Shown one piece after another: positions 20,601 to 31,400 of a stretch of 64,000 nucleotides of DNA. Positions within the stretch are counted from its first letter, which is position 1. The number at the start of each line of letters is the position of its first letter. A program made the translations under genes and the position numbers. The notes beneath the pieces are model-generated. The model was given only the letters and a program-made list of their open reading frames with translations. It was not told the origin of the DNA and did not search any database. Origin of the DNA: Jaenimonas drosophilae (taxonomy: Eukaryota > Euglenozoa > Kinetoplastea > Trypanosomatida > Trypanosomatidae); contig JASAON010001612.1 in assembly GCA_030849065.1 (NCBI GenBank), forward strand, positions 31,760-95,759, in the 5' to 3' direction.

Positions 20601-20622
20601 TTTTTTTCGTGTCGTTGTGCAG
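20601..20622 (+). promoter_or_regulatory. Putative trans-splice acceptor for thymidine kinase
   Basis: A T7 run at 20601-20607 and a T/G-rich stretch lead to the first AG at 20621-20622, only eight bases before the ATG at 20631. This is the expected pyrimidine-tract/AG arrangement of a kinetoplastid spliced-leader addition site and would give a very short 5' leader. Confidence 0.55.
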
Positions 20623-20630
20623 ACGGTACG

Positions 20631-21437
20631 ATGATGGCAACCATGGGACTCCGCTGCGGCCGCATTGAGCTCATCATTGGCCCGATGTTTGCTGGCAAGA
20701 CCACGGAGCTGATGCGCCGTGTAAAGCGCGAGACGCACGCCCTACGCAAGTGTTTTGTTATAAAGTACAGCAAAGACTGCCGCTACGACGTGGCCACGGT
20801 GGTCTCACACGACCAGACGATGCTCAAGGCCCAGGCTGCCGTTAACTCACTGAGTGAGGTGAAGGATATTTGGCAGTCCTTTGACGTGTTGGCGGTGGAC
20901 GAGGGCCAATTTTTCCCAGACTTGGTGAGCTTCTGCAACACCGCTGCCGATGCGGGAAAGATGGTTGTTGTTTCTGCACTCGACGGCGATTATCGTCGTC
21001 AACCGTTTGGCCACATTTGCGATCTCATCCCGCACTGTGAGTCGGTGAAGAAGCTCACGGCGGTTTGCATGGTGTGCCACGAACGTGAGGCGAGCTTCAC
21101 GCGGCGCACCGTGGATGCCCAGCAACAAGAGCTGATTGGCGGCGCAGATATGTACATCGCCACCTGCCGTGAGTGCTTCAGCCGGACGGACTTGGCCCTG
21201 CATGAGTGCGCCAAGGTGGCAGCCAAGACGGCCTCCGTTGTGGAGAGCTCCTTCGCTTCACGTGCGAAGCCGGCGGAGGAGGCGGCGCTCAGTCAGCCCG
21301 TCGATGGCAAGAAGCCAGCTGCTATTGATTCAGCGGAATCATCGCCAGCGGGCAAAGTGAAGCCGCCAATTGTGCAGGTGGAGGATGAGGTGCCCATCCT
21401 CTGCATGACTCCGAAGCGGGCTCGCATGGAGATGTAA
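20631..21437 (+). CDS. Thymidine kinase (type II, TK1-like)
   Basis: 268 residues. Transfers the gamma-phosphate of ATP to thymidine/deoxyuridine in pyrimidine salvage. The P-loop GPMFAGKTT is at residues 17-25. The catalytic glutamate sits in DEGQF (residues 90-94, Glu91). LDGDYRRQPFG is the conserved segment after the Walker B region. Two CxxC pairs (CMVC and CREC) form the structural zinc site, and the lasso sequence DMYIATC is present. All key residues of the TK1 family are intact. Beyond about residue 200 there is a 60-residue Ala/Ser/Pro/Lys-rich extension ending in PKRARMEM; the PKRAR stretch could be a nuclear signal (inference). The start is the first ATG after the splice acceptor at 20621; MMATM offers a second ATG three codons later. 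Confidence 0.96.
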   Translation: MMATMGLRCGRIELIIGPMFAGKTTELMRRVKRETHALRKCFVIKYSKDCRYDVATVVSHDQTMLKAQAAVNSLSEVKDIWQSFDVLAVDEGQFFPDLVSFCNTAADAGKMVVVSALDGDYRRQPFGHICDLIPHCESVKKLTAVCMVCHEREASFTRRTVDAQQQELIGGADMYIATCRECFSRTDLALHECAKVAAKTASVVESSFASRAKPAEEAALSQPVDGKKPAAIDSAESSPAGKVKPPIVQVEDEVPILCMTPKRARMEM

Positions 21438-22486
21438 ACGTGGAGTGAGGTGCTTATCTGGAGGTCGTCGAGCACACGAACAAGAGGCACGCCTATAGAT
21501 TTTCATAGATTGTGATGGTGTGTTGGTGTTGTTGTTGGTGGTGTTGAAGTACATCCACAGCAACAACAACGCTCCATCACACACACACACACATGGTATG
21601 AAGGAACGAAGATGCCCCCCCCCCCCCCGAAAGAAAAAATGAAGTTGTCCGAGCAGTCTGACGTACTTTCTTCGCTGTTGGTGTTTTCAGGGGAAAAAAG
21701 ATTGTGCCCGGCACTCTGCACTCACGTGTGCTGGAGTGAAGGGCAAACGAAAAAGAGGGTCTTCCTTGGCAAGAACAGATGCCGCTCTCTCTCTCTCTCT
21801 GCGCGGCCTCATGCTGCAGCTTGTGGATGAAGTGAGCCATGGTTTTGTTGAGTTGATGCGTTTTGTGATTGATGATGATGATGATGCACTAGTACCTGTA
21901 CTTCTTCTGTTCTTCTATCTGCCTCTCTTCTGTTCGTAAAAATTAGGTGTGTTGCATTAGAGTTTTCATATCGACGCGAGAGCCGTCGGCATACATCTGT
22001 GGATTCATTCCCCCACAACACCAGGATATCCATTTTATCAACGTCGCGCGCTGCTACCACGCACATTCGTTCGTAGCCGAGCACCTTTCTTCTTCTTTTT
22101 TTTTGTTCGCTTCATTCTTCGTTCCTGATTTGTTGTGTGCGTGTTTGGCATCACCAAAAAAGCTGCTCCTTCACTTACCAACTCTTCGTCTGAATCCCCG
22201 GACGACGCTTGTGTGGATTTGAGCACGCTCCTTGTGTAGTTCCAGCATCCACGCACATCAACAACGCACATATCCTTTTTACCATTCATTTACTCATAGA
22301 ACTCTTCTTGGAGTGAGGAGCACCTGACCCATCGTCGTCGTCTTGAAGGAGTGCCTATCCCTCACTCCGACGTGACCAACACCTTTGGCGGCTGCAACAT
22401 CCTCCTTCCCCCCTCCCCACCACCACCAAAAAAAACCAGTACAGCATCCATCCTCACCCCTATACGTGTGCGCATACCCTGCAGCA
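21438..22486. other. Intergenic spacer with C14 run
   Basis: About 1 kb, no convincing gene. A run of fourteen C lies at 21615-21628. (CA)n at about 21580-21594, (TC)n at 21786-21800, (GAT)n near 21869-21884. A pyrimidine-rich stretch at 22401-22418 precedes the first AG at 22438-22439. There is no ATG between that AG and 22487. Confidence 0.55.
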
Positions 22487-25400
22487 ATGTTCTACAGGAA
22501 GCCCGAGGTGCAGGTTGTGTGCCGCTTCAAGCCCGTGAGCAAGGAGGAGTCTGGCCACTACGTGGATAGCAAATTGCCGCCCGTCTGCGTGGTGTTTGAT
22601 GAGCAGAATGTGGAGGTGCTTGACCGCGTCTACGCTCCAAACTTCATCGAGGGCAGAGCGCCCAAGATGCCGTCGGAGAACGCCAAGAAGCGAGATACAC
22701 TTCGTGATCTCTCCAAGACCTTCACCCTTGACTCCATCCTCAGCGACAAGGCCACCCAGGAACAACTCTACGCACGTGTGGGCTACCCCATTGTGAAGAA
22801 TGTTGTCAAGGGCTACAACGGCACCGTCTTGGCCTATGGTCAGACGGGAAGTGGCAAGACGCACAGCATGCTTGGCCCGGAAGGTGGTACCTTGGATGTG
22901 TTTAATCGCAACTCTGAGCTCTACAGCTCACGTGGGCTCATTCCTCGCATGGTGGAGGACCTCTTCAAGCTGCTCGAGGCCATGAACGCGTCGGAGCGGT
23001 CGTGGAGTGTGAAGGTATCAATCTTTGAGATTTACAAGGAAGATATTCTGGATCTCATGGGTGGCAAGAAGAAGACGCCCGCCGTGCCGCAGGGGGCCAA
23101 GAGCTTCCGTATTCGTGAAGATGTAGTGGGTGGCAAGGGCATCTACATTGAGGCGATGGAGGCGGTGCCGGCCAACTCTGCCGAGGAGCTCCTTTCCATG
23201 ATTAAATCCGCGATGCATCGTCGCAAGACCGCCGTGACGAACTTCAATGAGACCTCGAGTCGCAGCCACAGTCTTGTGTGCATCAACGTGGATCAGGTGG
23301 ATCGCACCGCCTCCTCCGACGGGGTGCAGATCTTCAGCCGGCTGAATCTCGTGGATTTGGCGGGCAGTGAGAAGGTTTACAAGACCTTGGCCGCCGGAGA
23401 GCGGCTGAAGGAGGCTCAGATGATCAATCTGAGCCTCACACTTCTCGGCAACGTTATTTACAAACTCACAGACGGCAAGTCGGGCTACGTGCCTTACAGA
23501 GACTCCAAGCTGACACGCATCTTGCAGGAGTCGCTCGGTGGCAACTCCATCACCACCTTGGTCTGCCACTGCTCCATCGCCATGTACAACCGTGAAGAGA
23601 CCCTGAGTACGCTCCGCTTCGCGCAACGTGCCAAGCGGGTGAAGAACAAGCCACGTGTAAATCGCGAGCTCACCAACACGGAGCTCAAGTTGCAGCTTGC
23701 CGCAGCCAACCAAACGATTGAGGTGCTGAAGCAGAAGATTCAGCTTAACAATGAACTCCTCGGGCAGCAGCGAAATAAGAATGAGGAGTGCGATGCAGAG
23801 ATGCAATCCATCCTCGATTCGCTCATGCGTGAGATCGAGGACCTCCGTGAGGAGCTGCAGCTGAAGGAGGAGGAGCTGTGCCACGAGCGTGATCGCGTTG
23901 ATTTTTACCGCAAGGAGGCCGCACAGTTGGAGCAGGAGCTGGAAGAAAACCGCCAACGTGCCAAGCGTGAGAAGGAGCTGCTCGAGGATGCGCTCGGACG
24001 GGCCCAGGGCGACAATGCGCGTCTTCTCGCTCAACTCCGCGAGCTCAAGCGGGATCTTCCCGAGGGCCTTGGTGGCCACATCAATAATAACAACAACAAC
24101 AATGGAAGCTGGACGCCACGTCGTACGCCACGGGGTGAGACACGCGATGGTACCAACTCCCCGATGCCCGCACACCTCTGCGGCCTCACGTCAACGGCCG
24201 CTGCCGCCGCCGCGATGGAGGAACAGCTCCGCCGCCCCGAGACGGCCGACAAGGTGATTCAGAATGATTTTTGTGGCAGCTTCCACGCCGTGGTGCCACT
24301 CGGCCAAGATCAGGATCTGCTCGTGGAGAAGGATGGCGTCGTGGCACGTCGGCGATTGGTGCGATGCCCGGATTGCGGCCATCTTCTTCTACTCCCCGCG
24401 ATGCGCTCGCAGGCCACCATGACCGTCTTGGGCATGGATTCACCCGCGCTGCTTGAAGGTTTGCGTGAGCTCACGGAGGAGGAACGCACGGCGAGCGTGG
24501 CGGTGGAGAACCCAACGCGACCGCTCGGCAGTGATGAGGTCAGCCGCTCGATGCAAGTGGCAGGGCAGCTTCTCTCGGCCATTGCTGCACCACCAACCAC
24601 CAACAACAACAACAACGGCGCCACAGCAGCGGATGAATCTGGAGCTGCGGCGGATGGTGCAGAGGCGGCGGATGGAGGTCTTCCCAAGGATGAGCAAACC
24701 ATGCGTGCCGTGGAGATTCTCGAGCAGGTGCTCAACGTCATCACGGATGCCGTCCAGCGCGATGAGGATCGCCAGAAGCAACGCGATGATGCTGCTGCGG
24801 CAACAGCCAACAATAACAACAACAACAACCCCGCCAAGGGCCTCACCGCTGAAGATGCTGAAGAGCCCCACACGGAGCTGCAAGACGCGCTGCAAATCTC
24901 TGCCCGTGTGTTGCAGGCGTGGCGGAAGAGCGATGGCACCCTCACTCCTGCTCAGCTCATTGAGCAAGAACGTCTCGCACAGTTGGAGCTGCGCAAGCTC
25001 AGCGCACCTGAGCAGGCCGCCTTCCTGGAGCATGAAGAACATCTCGTGGCGGCGGAGCTCGATCATCTCGGCCGACGTTTGCAACGTCTCGTGGCGAGCG
25101 AGGAGGAACGTGCGGCGGATAAGAATGGCGTTCTTCGTGGCAAGGATATTGAGCTCGCCTGTGGTGGAGAGAAGGAGGCGCTTCAGGTTGGCTTTGGCAC
25201 CTCCTTCGCGGACGTGCCCGTTGCCACGCTGCGCGACACGATGGCTGGCAAGCCCGATGGCGCACAATTCAATGAGGATCAACGTGGAGCGATGGAGCGT
25301 GGCGTGAAGGCGCTTCAGGAAGAGATTCAGCAGCTCTTGGCTGCGCATGAAGCGGAGCTTGCGCATGGCTTGGTGGCGGCGTCGAAGCAGGAGGAGGCCG

Positions 25401-28400
25401 CCCTCTCCGCCGAGTACGTGGATGGGATGCAGAAGGATCTGGCCAAGATGATGGAGGATCTGAGAAACACCGCCACGGAGAAGATTCAGCAACTGTTGGC
25501 GCGCGATGCTCCGCTGACACCCGACGATTTGGCCGGCATCACGGCCGTCCTCGAGGCACGTGCTGCGGATCGCATCGAGGGCATGAATGAACAACAACAA
25601 CAACGTGCGTCGCGGCATCGTCGCAGCCAGGGTGAGCGCCAGCTGAGGCAGATTGCCGCACGTGAGTCAGCCAAGCTGGCGCAAGGCACGCAAGCCGCCC
25701 TTACCGCCTCCGTCGAGCAGCTGCAGGAGCTGCTTCACGCCCTCGCCTCCGGTGAGGATGAGGCCGCACGTGCTCAGAATGCCGAGGCCGTCAATGAGCT
25801 GTGCGTCGCGCTGCAGGATCAGCTGGGTTCTGCCCTTCAAGAGAGCACCTCCAGCCAGGCACGTGCGACGGATGAGGAGGTACAGAAGCTGGTGGAGCGC
25901 GCGGATGAGGTGAGCCGCGAGGACCACGCCAAGATTGTGGCGAAGCTCGTTGCCGAGGCCAATGACGAGCTTCGCCAAATGATGGCCAAGGTGCAGGTGT
26001 TGGCGGTGCACGAGCAGATGCCAGCGGAGGTGGGCGGTGCCGCTCCCCTCACGGCGGAGCAGTTGCAGAAGCTCGCGCAGGAACTGGAGAGCCTCCCTGC
26101 CTCGGCACTCAGCACCGTTGCCAAGGCTGGCATGAGCAACAACAACTACAACAACGGTGGTGTGTCGGGCGATGGGCGCACGGCTGGTGCGTTGGAGTCG
26201 GGCGAGACGTACATCAGTGCTCCAGCGGCCCTGATGGTGGCCCTCACACCCGAGCGCATGGAGAGGCTCTCATCGCAGCTTCAGGTGCTCGTGGCTGAGG
26301 ATGCCGCCACCGGTGGCGCACTCTCCGCCTCTTCTCCCAACACCTCCGCCGCACGTGGCGCACGTGAGGATGGATGCGATGGAGGCATCTCGTTGCCCAA
26401 GGCGCAGTGGACGCACGCAACACGCATGAGCGTGGCAGACAACGCGAAACGGCAGCTCGCCGCCGGTGAGTGGGAGGACTTCGTTGCTAACTCAAAGCAG
26501 TTCGTGGCGGCGGAGCAGCGCAAGGGTGCGATGCAGGATGCGCGCGCATGCACCGTGGAGCTCCAGCGCATGGACCGGCGCCAAGACAGCCTCGGCCATG
26601 AAGTGATTGAGCAGCTCCCCAACACGCTCCTCGCCACCACGATGGCGGAGCAGGAAACGCTGAGCGATCCGCAGAAACTGCTCGTGGAGGAGGGGGTGGA
26701 GGAGCTCGCCCTGACGCTCGAGAGTGCGTTGGCGGAGCAGCGTGAGATGCAAATGATGGAGCTGCAGTCTGTCTCGATGGCGGAGCTGCAGCGCTCCGCC
26801 GCATCGATGGAACGCATCAGTGCCGATGACGTTGAGAACCTTGGCCGTGCGTTGCAAGCGGTGGTGGCGCAGTCGCTGCAACACGAGATCCGCGCGCTCG
26901 AGGGCCCCATGACGGCGGAGAAGGTGGATGAGGTCTCGGTGCGCCTGGAAGGCCAGGCCAACCGCATCATCGCCGCGGCATGTGCTCAGAAGCAGCAGCT
27001 CAACGAGAAGGAGCAGGGCGCTCTTGTTGCCACGTTGCAACGTGCCTTCGTGAATCATCAAGAAACAACGAAGCAGAAGCGTCAGAAGGTGGTGGAGATT
27101 GCCATGGCTGAGCTCGCAACGAAGCTGCGCGCGACGGCCAACAACGGACGTGAGGCACGTCAGGGAGAGGTGGCCACCCCACGGACGATTGAGCGTCTGT
27201 GCGCAAAGCTGCACGTCATTGCCTCGCAGGAGCTTTCTCGCGTGGAGCAGAAGCAGGCCCTCATTGTCTCGGATGAAACGGCGCGCCTTCGTGCCGAACA
27301 ATCTCACCACGCAACACTACGTGAGGTGTCCGTGATGAGCAATTTGCAATCCTACGCCCAAGACACCATTCAGCACATTGTTGGGCGTGTTGCGATGTCT
27401 GCGGCATGCGCCACCGATCCATCCGCGGCAACAAGTGGTGGTGCCTTGGTGAAGTACAACCCAAGCTGCTCCTCCCTTACCCCTTACACCGCCATCAGTG
27501 GGGTTGGTGCTGGTGCGGATATGAGTCAGCTGAGCGAGGATGCCACCGCGCTGCAGCTCACGGAGCTGAGCATGGCCTCGGGTGAGGTGCGCGGCATCAT
27601 TGCGGAGGAAGTGGTGGCCTGCTTGCAACAGGCGCAGCTCGCGTCGCGAGAGGGCGTTGCGTTGGCCCTCCGCATCCGCGCGATGCCAACACCCGAGAAG
27701 GAGCGTCTGGCGATTCAGGTGCGGCGTGTGGGCGATCGCGGGACGCTCACCTCCCCGAGCCAAGCTCGTCGCCGTCGTGCATCAGAAGCAGCTGCTGCTG
27801 CTCACGCTGCTGGTGGTGCCATTGCCATCAACAACACGTTGAATAGCCCCAACAACCTCGGTGGCAGCAACAACAACAACAACCGCTCGGTGCCACGTCT
27901 TCGTGGTGTGGTGGCCGAGGACGTCATGCCGCTCGAGCCCACCGCCCCGATGCCCGTTGTGGTAAGCCGCGAGCAGCTCCACGACTTGGCCGCTCAGATT
28001 GATGCTCTTCAGCACATGGAGAACGCATCTCTGCGTGGCGCGCCCACCGCGGAAGTGGAGCGACGTCAGAGCACCCAGCTACCACCCTGCACACACGATG
28101 AGCTCACCCAGCTCACCGCGCAAATCTGCACCCTCCCCGAGGATGAGTTCGCTCTGCTCCAACGCCAGCTCGTCGTCTTCACGCGCGCGCTGATGCCGCT
28201 CGAGGAGCAACAACGCAGTGCCGCCGCCGCTCTCACCTCCGTGGCGGGGTATCTCACCGCGGTGCAAGACGCCTACCACACACAAGTCACGGATGCACGC
28301 ATTGATAGCAGCATCGATCCCGCGAAACTGAATATGGCCCTCTCGCAGGTGCAGCGCGCGACGCTCTACGCCGGTGAGGAAGACGGTTCCACGGCGGCCA

Positions 28401-31400
28401 CGAGCGGGCGACGAGATGTGAGCGGCATCATCACCGCCCCGAACCGCATCAGCGCCTATGAAAGTAGCAATATGGGTCTGAGCGCGACGGAGCTGAGGGG
28501 ATCTGCACGCAGCCAGCAACAACAACAACAACAGCAGCAGCTCCTCCAGCTGCAGCAGAATGAGGAGCTCTCACCGACACAACTTCGTCAGCTGCAACAA
28601 CAACAACAACAACAACAGGCGCAGCTCGAGGGCCCCGCATCTCGTCTGTTGCTGGAAGATCGCAAGGCGCAGGTGCAGCAGGAGCAGGCCAACTGCCTCC
28701 AGGCCTTGTGCGACACCATTGAGCGTGCTCGTGGTGAAGAGGCGGAGCAGATGCAGCAGCGGCCATTCATCTCCATGGACCAACCCGAACGTTTGCTCAT
28801 TGAATTCATCAACGAAGCAGATCGCAACAACAACAACAACAACAACAACAGCAACGCGCTCGCACTACGCGCAGGCTCGGAGAATGGCGTTCTCACGGCG
28901 AGTGAGGCTGAGGCGGCTGCTCTGCGCAGCGAGGCACGCAATCTTCGTGCTCTGCAAGCGGTTCAAGTGGTGCTCCGCAACAGCATCAACGAAGGATACA
29001 ACTCATCACGCCATGAGGTTCCTGTGCGTGACGCAACCATGGCGGTGGAGCTCATTGTGTACGACACGGAACGCACACAACTTCAGCGTCGCTCGAGTGT
29101 TCGCCCATCTCCGCCCTCCGCTTCTACCCTGGTGCCCGTGGATGAGGATCAGCCACAACGCCCGGTGGTGCTGCGTGGCCGCGAGGTCTCGCCATCACCG
29201 CCCAACCCTGCCAACACCGCCTTCGTTCGTGGAGCCAACGCACATGCTCATGTGCAGCCCGTGGAGGTGAGCGAGGTGATGGACGAAGACGCACAAGACG
29301 CCACGTCGGTGCCCTTCTTCGCCACTTTGGTGGAGCATTATCTCGCGCAGTGCCCCGAGGTGGTGGAGGCCGTTTCGGTGCTTCACGCCGCGACGCAGGT
29401 GCCACAAACCACCTTCAACCAAAGTTTCTGCTCGCGCGCGATGAGCGTTGAGGAACAACAACCGCTCGAGGAGGTGACGAACCTCACGGGTGAGGAACGT
29501 GGTGGCCCACCTCTTGCAGCACAGCAACAACACGTTGGTGGTCTTGCTGGGGTGCGCGAAGGAATCGAGCAACGCACCTCCGCGCCACGGATGGAAGTGC
29601 TCGAGCGACGAACCAGCGGCCAACAAGGCCAGCTTCGTGAGGATGGCGATGCGTGCTCATCCAAGCCACGCTTGTTGGCACATCAACGTCATGGCGCCTC
29701 CTTGAGCGAGCCCATCCGCACCGAGCGCATCATCGTCTCGCTGGAGATCCTCGAAGAGGCCGTTTCGGCGGTGTTGGCGGCAAACCGCGATCATGTATTG
29801 AACCCTTATGCCGGCATGGCGCCTGAAGAGGTGCAGCTCGTGCGAAGGGCGAGCGAGCGTGTTGAGCAGCGGCCCGGTGCCGCCCCGCGCACACGTGTGC
29901 ATGGAAGCATCAGCTCCATCCACGCAGAACGTGTGCTGCTCGCCACACAAAACCTGCACCTCGCCGGTGTCTCGGAGGAGCGTGCCGGTCTTTCTCAATC
30001 GCCGGCACGTGCCGTGGATGCCTCGATGCACGAATCCTCTCTCGCCGCCGATGATGATTATGATGATGATGATGAGGCTGCTCAACAACAACAACAACTC
30101 CGCAGTCGTGGTGGCAGCAGCCACAACCTCAGCAACCCGCGCTCCCGCTCCAACTCGAAGATCATGATGAAGGATGGTGTGGAGCAGGTTGGATGCTCTC
30201 CGATGCAGGTACATTGTGCCACGGCCGCGATGCGCACCATGGTGAATGAGGCGCAGCGCGTTCCTGCCGCACGTGAAGCGACACAAACCGAGGATGAAGT
30301 GGTGTGGCGTGTGTTGGCGCGTGAGGATGTGCAAGAGGCTCTCAAGGCGCTTGAGCAGTGCTCGGCCGAGGCAGATGAGCTCTACGCCGGGCCGGTGGTG
30401 GTGAAGCAGCCCTACACATTCTCCACGCAGCGGAGCCACACACGTGGCGCACCGGTGCAGGTGAGCGAGGCCCTCGCCCTCCCCGAACGTGATGAAGAAA
30501 ATCGTCGGCACGTGCGCCACGCCGTGGCCACCATTGATGCTGCGCTGCACAATCTTCCCTTGGCTGGCCGCATGAAGCCATCAATTCAACGTGTGGTGGA
30601 GATGGTGCTGGATAACGAGGATGATGCGATGGCGGAGCAACGCAAGAAGAAGCGTGTTCTCACGCGTCTTGGTTATGCCAAGGCCACCAACGATCGCAGC
30701 ACCATGACGGAGATGATGGGCTCCGGTGATGATTTGGCCCTCGCACTCGCCGCGGCACACACCCCACGTGCGTTGTTGGGCACTGATGGCGCACCATCAT
30801 CATCCACGGCGGAGGTGGCGGCCTATCGTGAGGCGGTGGCGGAGATGCTCCAGACGTTTGGTGCGCCTGAGGATGAGATCGCCATCAACGAGCGCCAACA
30901 CCCTGGTGAGTGTTTGCGACGTTTGCGACGCGAGGTTGCGCTACACAAGAAGGCTGAGGAGCCACTCCTGCGGCAGGAGGTGGCGGCGAAGCAAACCGAG
31001 CTCGCGTGCATCCGCGACACCATGATGGAGGTGCGCCGATTGGTGGAGGAGGCGCAACGTCACGGGGCGGAGGAGGAGGTCCTCGCGTCTGAGAATCCCC
31101 GCGTTCAACGCACGCGCAGTTTGCCCGATGTGTTTCGTGATATGGTGTACGCCACACCGAATACACCACGCAATTATGAAAAGGAAAATGGCGCACGTCG
31201 CTCGAGCAGCTCCGCGGCGGGCCGTCCGGGCACGAGTGGCGTTCTGACGGAACAATCATCCAACCGCGGAGGTGGTGTGGTTGGGCGTGGTGGCGCAGAG
31301 AAGAAGTTGAGTAACAACAACAACAACAACAACACCTCATCCTTCATGGAGGAGAACAACAGCCATCAGCTTGTGAATGGCAAGCTCGCGATGCTCCCCG

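Larger units (their letters stand above)
20081..20630. other. Intergenic spacer before thymidine kinase
   Basis: No gene seen. Contains (CA)n near 20172-20190, several T-rich patches (20256-20275, 20307-20322) and a (CAT/ATC)n array at 20486-20513. The upstream extension of the kinase frame through this array (poly-His) is not supported, because a good splice acceptor lies just before the ATG at 20631. Confidence 0.6.

Noticed and set aside
20433..20630. Poly-His-containing N-terminal extension of thymidine kinase
   Set aside because: The poly-His is a translated ATC array. A good splice acceptor lies right before the ATG at 20631, and the kinase core starts there.
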